Source: Candidatus Moranbacteria bacterium GW2011_GWE2_36_40 (lineage in GTDB: Bacteria > Patescibacteriota > Minisyncoccia > Moranbacterales > GWC2-37-73). From it: 15,061 nt of DNA. Below are positions 12,203 to 15,061 of this stretch, piece by piece (within the stretch, counting starts at the first letter, position 1; each line of letters starts with the position of its first letter). The notes under the pieces are model-generated. The model saw nothing but the letters and a program-made list of their open reading frames with translations. It was not told where the DNA came from and ran no database searches. The stretch is taken from positions 1 through 15,061 of the forward strand of contig LBRX01000023.1 in NCBI GenBank assembly GCA_000991645.1, in the 5' to 3' direction. The position numbers were made by a program, and so were the translations under genes.

Positions 12203-13435
12203 TTATTTATATCTCAAAGCATCCAATGGATCAATTTTACTGGCTCGATGAGCAGGCACAAGACCTGTAAAAAATCCAACAATTGCAGAAAACACCAAAA
12301 TAGAAATAACAAACCAAGTTGGACTATAAAACAAGCTTACAGCTTGACCTCCAAATCTTGTTGCTATCAAATTAATAGCAGTATTAAAACCAATTCCTCC
12401 AAGCCAACCAATGGTAACACCTGCACATCCACCCAAAAATCCCATGATAGCAGACTCCATGAAAAACATAACGGAAATACTCATATCAGAAGCTCCAATG
12501 GATTTCATAATACCAATTTCTTCAGTTCTTTCAAGCAAAGTGATTGTCATCGTGTTAAACATTCCAATAGCAGAAACAACTAAAGCTATAATTCCAAATA
12601 ACATCAAAATTATCTGAACAACCTTAAAGATCTGATTCGCCTGATCAACCGTGTCAGACAAAGAAGAAACGAGCAATCCATATTCAAGAACATTATCCCT
12701 TATGACAGTCATTTCTCCATTAGAACGAGCTTTGACTTTTACTTGTCCGTATTTATTGATATTTAAATTATTCATTGAAGACATATTCAGATATGCAATG
12801 TTGTCTTCCCCATCAATAACTCCAACAATTTTATATTTTACATCACTATCAACTCTCTCGAAGTCATTTTGTGTTTGAGAATCATCTTCAAGTGCATTGT
12901 TTGAATTTTTTTCAATCACAACTTTTGGAACATAAAAAGAAAATGACATTTCTTTGCCTATCATTTCATCAACATTCTTACCAAAAACTTGAGCCACGGC
13001 ACTGCTAATAATAATTCCATTTGGATCATTATCACTAAGCAAAACTCCTTTACTGGCGGTATATCCACCAAGCTTAAGAAAAGATGGTTTTGAACCAATA
13101 GCCACAAGATCTGCTGACAAATTTTCTAAGTGTCCCTGCGTGGTAACCTGAAAAGCAGGACTCACATCTTCAACGCCTGGCATGGCTTGAAATTTTTGTA
13201 CCATTTCACTATCCAATGAAACTATACCTGATTTTGCTTCAGAAATATCCAGAGTTAAAAGAGAATCAGAAGTAGTAATTCTTTCCAATAAAGTTTTTTG
13301 CAACCCATACCCCAAGGAAACCAAGAATAAAATAGCCCCTATTCCAATACTCATACCCAAGACAGTCAAGAGTGTTCGAGAAGTTCTCGCTCTAAACATT
13401 CTAGTTGATAATTTAAACAGATCAATAAATTTCAT
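12203..13435 (-). CDS. MacB/FtsX-type ABC transporter permease
   Basis: A 410-residue permease of the MacB/LolC/FtsX superfamily (type VII ABC systems, which do mechanical work on envelope substrates rather than move solutes through the membrane). Layout: TM1 at about 21-44 after a short cytosolic start (LFKLSTRMFRARTSRTLLT); a large extracytoplasmic MacB-PCD-like domain, about 45-270; then TM2 (about 272-293), TM3 (about 320-350) and TM4 (about 374-396). The coupling segment LLERTEEIGIMKSIGAS (300-316) and the end PAHRASKIDPLDALRYK are classic for the family. It lies 96 bases after its ATPase. No periplasmic adaptor gene is visible, as expected for a monoderm cell. Substrate unknown. The start codon is the last unit of an octamer repeat. 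Confidence 0.93.
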   Translation of the reverse strand: MKFIDLFKLSTRMFRARTSRTLLTVLGMSIGIGAILFLVSLGYGLQKTLLERITTSDSLLTLDISEAKSGIVSLDSEMVQKFQAMPGVEDVSPAFQVTTQGHLENLSADLVAIGSKPSFLKLGGYTASKGVLLSDNDPNGIIISSAVAQVFGKNVDEMIGKEMSFSFYVPKVVIEKNSNNALEDDSQTQNDFERVDSDVKYKIVGVIDGEDNIAYLNMSSMNNLNINKYGQVKVKARSNGEMTVIRDNVLEYGLLVSSLSDTVDQANQIFKVVQIILMLFGIIALVVSAIGMFNTMTITLLERTEEIGIMKSIGASDMSISVMFFMESAIMGFLGGCAGVTIGWLGGIGFNTAINLIATRFGGQAVSLFYSPTWFVISILVFSAIVGFFTGLVPAHRASKIDPLDALRYK

Positions 13436-13472
13436 ATAATCATGCAGTCATACAATCATACAAACATACAAA
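13433..13472 (-). repeat. Five-octamer array ending at the permease start codon
   Basis: Five exact 8-base units (starting at 13433, 13441, 13449, 13457 and 13465 on the plus strand), consensus TTTGTATG on the coding strand, each ending in ATG. The last ATG is the permease start. Each of the four upstream ATGs opens M-x-x-stop, with its TGA overlapping the next ATG as ATGA: four chained mini reading frames leading into the gene. No Shine-Dalgarno sequence is visible. Confidence 0.8.
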
Positions 13473-13531
13473 CAAGACAATCTTTTTTGTATTTTTGGTT
13501 TATATGATTAAATGTTTAAGTGTTTTTATGC

Positions 13532-14842
13532 TTATGCTGAGTATCTTAATAACATAATTAGTTCAACTTCACGCACAACCTTTTCAGCACTACCCTTATA
13601 CAAACCAACTCCACCAAGCTTCTTTGGTGCATCCAATCTTTGTTGCAAGCCAAATCTATCAATTCTGTTTTCAACGCGTAATTTTATAAAAGCCCTAAAC
13701 CTTAGAAGAACTTCTTCATCAAACTTGAGATTATAAAGTTTAACTAGATAATCACAAAATGCAACAATACCGCCAGTTTCATCATTATTGAGAAATTCTG
13801 TTTGTGCCATTATCATTTTTGCGCGATCAGTAAAAGACATGGCTCTAAGTCTGTTCCATCCAGCACCGCCTTTGTCAAAATCCAAATCAAGTTTATCTGA
13901 AAGTGTTTCGCTATCTATATTTTTAAACAAAAATTCTTTCAATAAATTTTCAGCCGCCCCTATTTGTTCTTCATTTAATTCTGAAATAATATGTGACAAC
14001 ATTTGTTTTGCCTTAAACGGAACAAGCAAAACTCCAACTTGTTGTAGAGACAAATTTTTAAAAGTTCGCATCAACAATTTCAACTCACTTGAAATTTCTT
14101 CTGGTGTTTCAGCCACATCTTTTCTTAATGCCTCAGCTGGACGCTTATCATGATTTACTTCTTCACTAACCTTTTTTCCATCTTTCATGTGAATAATGCG
14201 ATCCGCATAAACAAGGTGCTCTGGATTATGTGTAACCATAATCAAGGTTTTCTTATCAATACCATTTATCTCTCTAAATATATCCAAAACATTTTGAGCA
14301 GATTCACTATCCAAATTTCCAACAGGTTCATCAGCAAGGATTATTTCAGGATTATTAACCAAGGCTCGAGCAATAGAAACACGCTGCTTCTGACCACCGG
14401 AAAGCTGCGCTGGAAATTTGTCAGCTTGCTCGGAAATACCAAAACGTCTAAGTAATTCCATGGCTTTTTCGCGTCTCTCTTTGAGACTTTCTCCACGGAA
14501 AACTTTTGGCAAACAAACATTGTCAAGAACTGTCAAAGTTTCAATAAGATAAAATGCCTGAAAAACCATACCTATACGGGTCTGATGAAATTCCACCTTT
14601 TCTCTTTTTGTCATTTGCGCCAAATTTTTTCCTTGCACAATAACATCTCCATATGTGGGTGCTTGCAATCCGGAAATACCATACAGCAAGGTTGATTTTC
14701 CACAACCAGAAGGTCCGTAAATTATGATGTATTCTTCAGGATAAATTTCCACACTAACACCATCCAATGAACGTACTTCATTGGACTTTCCTTTGTTATA
14801 TATTACCCTTAATTGATCAACTTTTATACATGGTTCAACCAT
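13532..14842 (-). CDS. MacB/LolD-type ABC ATPase with long C-terminal extension
   Basis: A 436-residue protein. Residues 1-230 are a complete LolD/MacB-type ATPase: Walker A GPSGCGKST (43-51), Q-loop Q95, signature LSGGQ (147-151), Walker B IILADEP (167-173) with E172, D-loop NLDS and switch H205. Stand-alone members usually end near residue 230. Here about 200 further residues follow, mostly helical and charged, with no membrane segment and no family I recognise (motifs such as FDKGGAGWNRLRAMSF and DAPKKLGGVGLYKGSAEKVV). It pairs with the permease 96 bases downstream. The extension may bind the permease, a regulator or a cytosolic partner; that is inference. The ATG at 14842 follows an A-rich leader. 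Confidence 0.94.
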   Translation of the reverse strand: MVEPCIKVDQLRVIYNKGKSNEVRSLDGVSVEIYPEEYIIIYGPSGCGKSTLLYGISGLQAPTYGDVIVQGKNLAQMTKREKVEFHQTRIGMVFQAFYLIETLTVLDNVCLPKVFRGESLKERREKAMELLRRFGISEQADKFPAQLSGGQKQRVSIARALVNNPEIILADEPVGNLDSESAQNVLDIFREINGIDKKTLIMVTHNPEHLVYADRIIHMKDGKKVSEEVNHDKRPAEALRKDVAETPEEISSELKLLMRTFKNLSLQQVGVLLVPFKAKQMLSHIISELNEEQIGAAENLLKEFLFKNIDSETLSDKLDLDFDKGGAGWNRLRAMSFTDRAKMIMAQTEFLNNDETGGIVAFCDYLVKLYNLKFDEEVLLRFRAFIKLRVENRIDRFGLQQRLDAPKKLGGVGLYKGSAEKVVREVELIMLLRYSA

Positions 14843-14875
14843 TTTTTTATTTTTGTTTTTTGTTATTTATTACTA

Positions 14876-14902
14876 ATCGTAGCAAGCGAAAAAATAACAC
14901 AA
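14876..14902 (-). promoter_or_regulatory. Candidate promoter of the ABC operon
   Basis: On the minus strand an extended -10, TGC followed by TACGAT (14881-14876), with TTGTGT (14902-14897) 15 bases upstream as a weak -35. The leader to the ATPase start would be about 28 bases. The -35 lies within the first of two direct repeats (14893-14934), which fits a regulated promoter. Confidence 0.3.
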
Positions 14903-14934
14903 TTCAAGTTTAGAATAACACAAAATTCAGTTTA
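14893..14934. repeat. Direct repeat pair upstream of the ABC operon, possible operator
   Basis: Two copies of about 20-21 bases (14893-14912 and 14914-14934), each AATAACACAA then A/T-rich sequence ending in GTTTA; the second copy has two extra A and one fewer A later. The repeat-to-repeat distance is 21 bases, two helical turns, so a protein could bind both on one face. The first copy overlaps the weak -35 element. This is sequence pattern only; no regulator gene is visible. Confidence 0.45.
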
Positions 14935-14960
14935 TAACAAACCTAAATATTTCTTATTTT

Positions 14961-15059
14961 TTACCGGGCCCATCCAAAAATATCCGTAAAATTGCTGATG
15001 ATAATTTGAATGATATTTTCTCTTCTTTTTGGAGTAAGCAGTGCAAAGTCTTTGGAAAC
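14961..15059 (-). CDS. Possible C-terminal fragment of a gene running off the window
   Basis: A minus-strand frame open to the window edge and ending in TAA at 14961. The 32 visible residues (starting VSKDFALLTPKRRENI and ending IFGWAR) look protein-like: an amphipathic helix with a mixed charged and hydrophobic pattern. Another frame over the same bases is also open, so the call is weak. If real, it is the gene upstream of the ABC pair. I recognise no family. Confidence 0.3.
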   Translation of the reverse strand, partial: VSKDFALLTPKRRENIIQIIISNFTDIFGWAR

Positions 15060-15061
15060 TG

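Noticed and set aside
12248..12617. Plus-strand frames opposite the ABC permease, rich in S, N, T and K
   Set aside because: The low-complexity composition is the reverse of hydrophobic codons; no independent support.
13433..13472. CRISPR-like array
   Set aside because: Eight-base units without spacers and no cas genes; this is a simple tandem repeat.

Overview
The window is an AT-rich chromosomal segment holding 13 confident or likely genes and one probable gene fragment. It most resembles a Patescibacteria / Candidate Phyla Radiation bacterium, probably a Parcubacteria-type lineage. The reasons are a bacterial Elp3 (radical SAM plus GNAT), compact minus-strand gene clusters, weak or absent Shine-Dalgarno sequences, small unrecognised proteins, and many short repeats in spacers and inside genes. 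Placement is by general resemblance only. TGA acts as a stop (rlmN ends on TGA right after its conserved C-terminus), which argues against the UGA-as-glycine lineages.

Layout. Plus strand, 59-2279: elp3 (tRNA wobble-uridine modification) and a Nudix hydrolase. A convergent spacer (2280-2595) separates them from the minus-strand genes. It holds a terminator hairpin and an unexplained 188-bp long-armed inverted repeat. Reading rightward, the minus-strand genes are: two small unrecognised proteins (2596-3453), rlmN, a HAD-like protein, a PAP2 phosphatase, an Nramp-type metal transporter, yvcK, leuS, folD, and a MacB/FtsX-type ABC permease plus ATPase. In transcription order yvcK-Nramp-PAP2-HAD-rlmN are 5-25 nt apart and look like one operon. 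leuS, folD and the ABC pair are set off by spacers carrying large inverted repeats.

Most striking features. (1) At least six short palindromic or tandem repeats lie in frame inside housekeeping genes: two copies of a 73-76 bp double-hairpin element in elp3, two palindromes (30 and 24 bp) and a heptamer tract in leuS, a 30-bp palindrome in folD, and an AT-rich repeat in rlmN. The five palindromic copies all start on a first codon position. They recall Rickettsia palindromic elements. (2) folD and the ABC permease both start inside a tandem octamer repeat (consensus TTTGTATG on the coding strand), in the same phase, so that the last repeat supplies the start codon. At the permease each upstream ATG opens a three-codon reading frame whose TGA overlaps the next ATG. 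(3) Large inverted repeats occupy spacers at 2371-2558, 8354-8441, 10961-11126 and 12118-12200. The first can form two crossing stems. (4) The Nramp-type protein has an N-terminal helix-turn-helix-like segment and altered metal-site motifs. The ABC ATPase has an unrecognised C-terminal extension of about 200 residues.

The gene set is mostly housekeeping: translation and RNA modification (Elp3, RlmN, LeuRS), one-carbon metabolism (FolD), envelope and lipid-carrier chemistry (PAP2), central-carbon/envelope control (YvcK), metal uptake and an ABC export or envelope complex. I see no tRNA, rRNA, CRISPR array, transposase or prophage gene.
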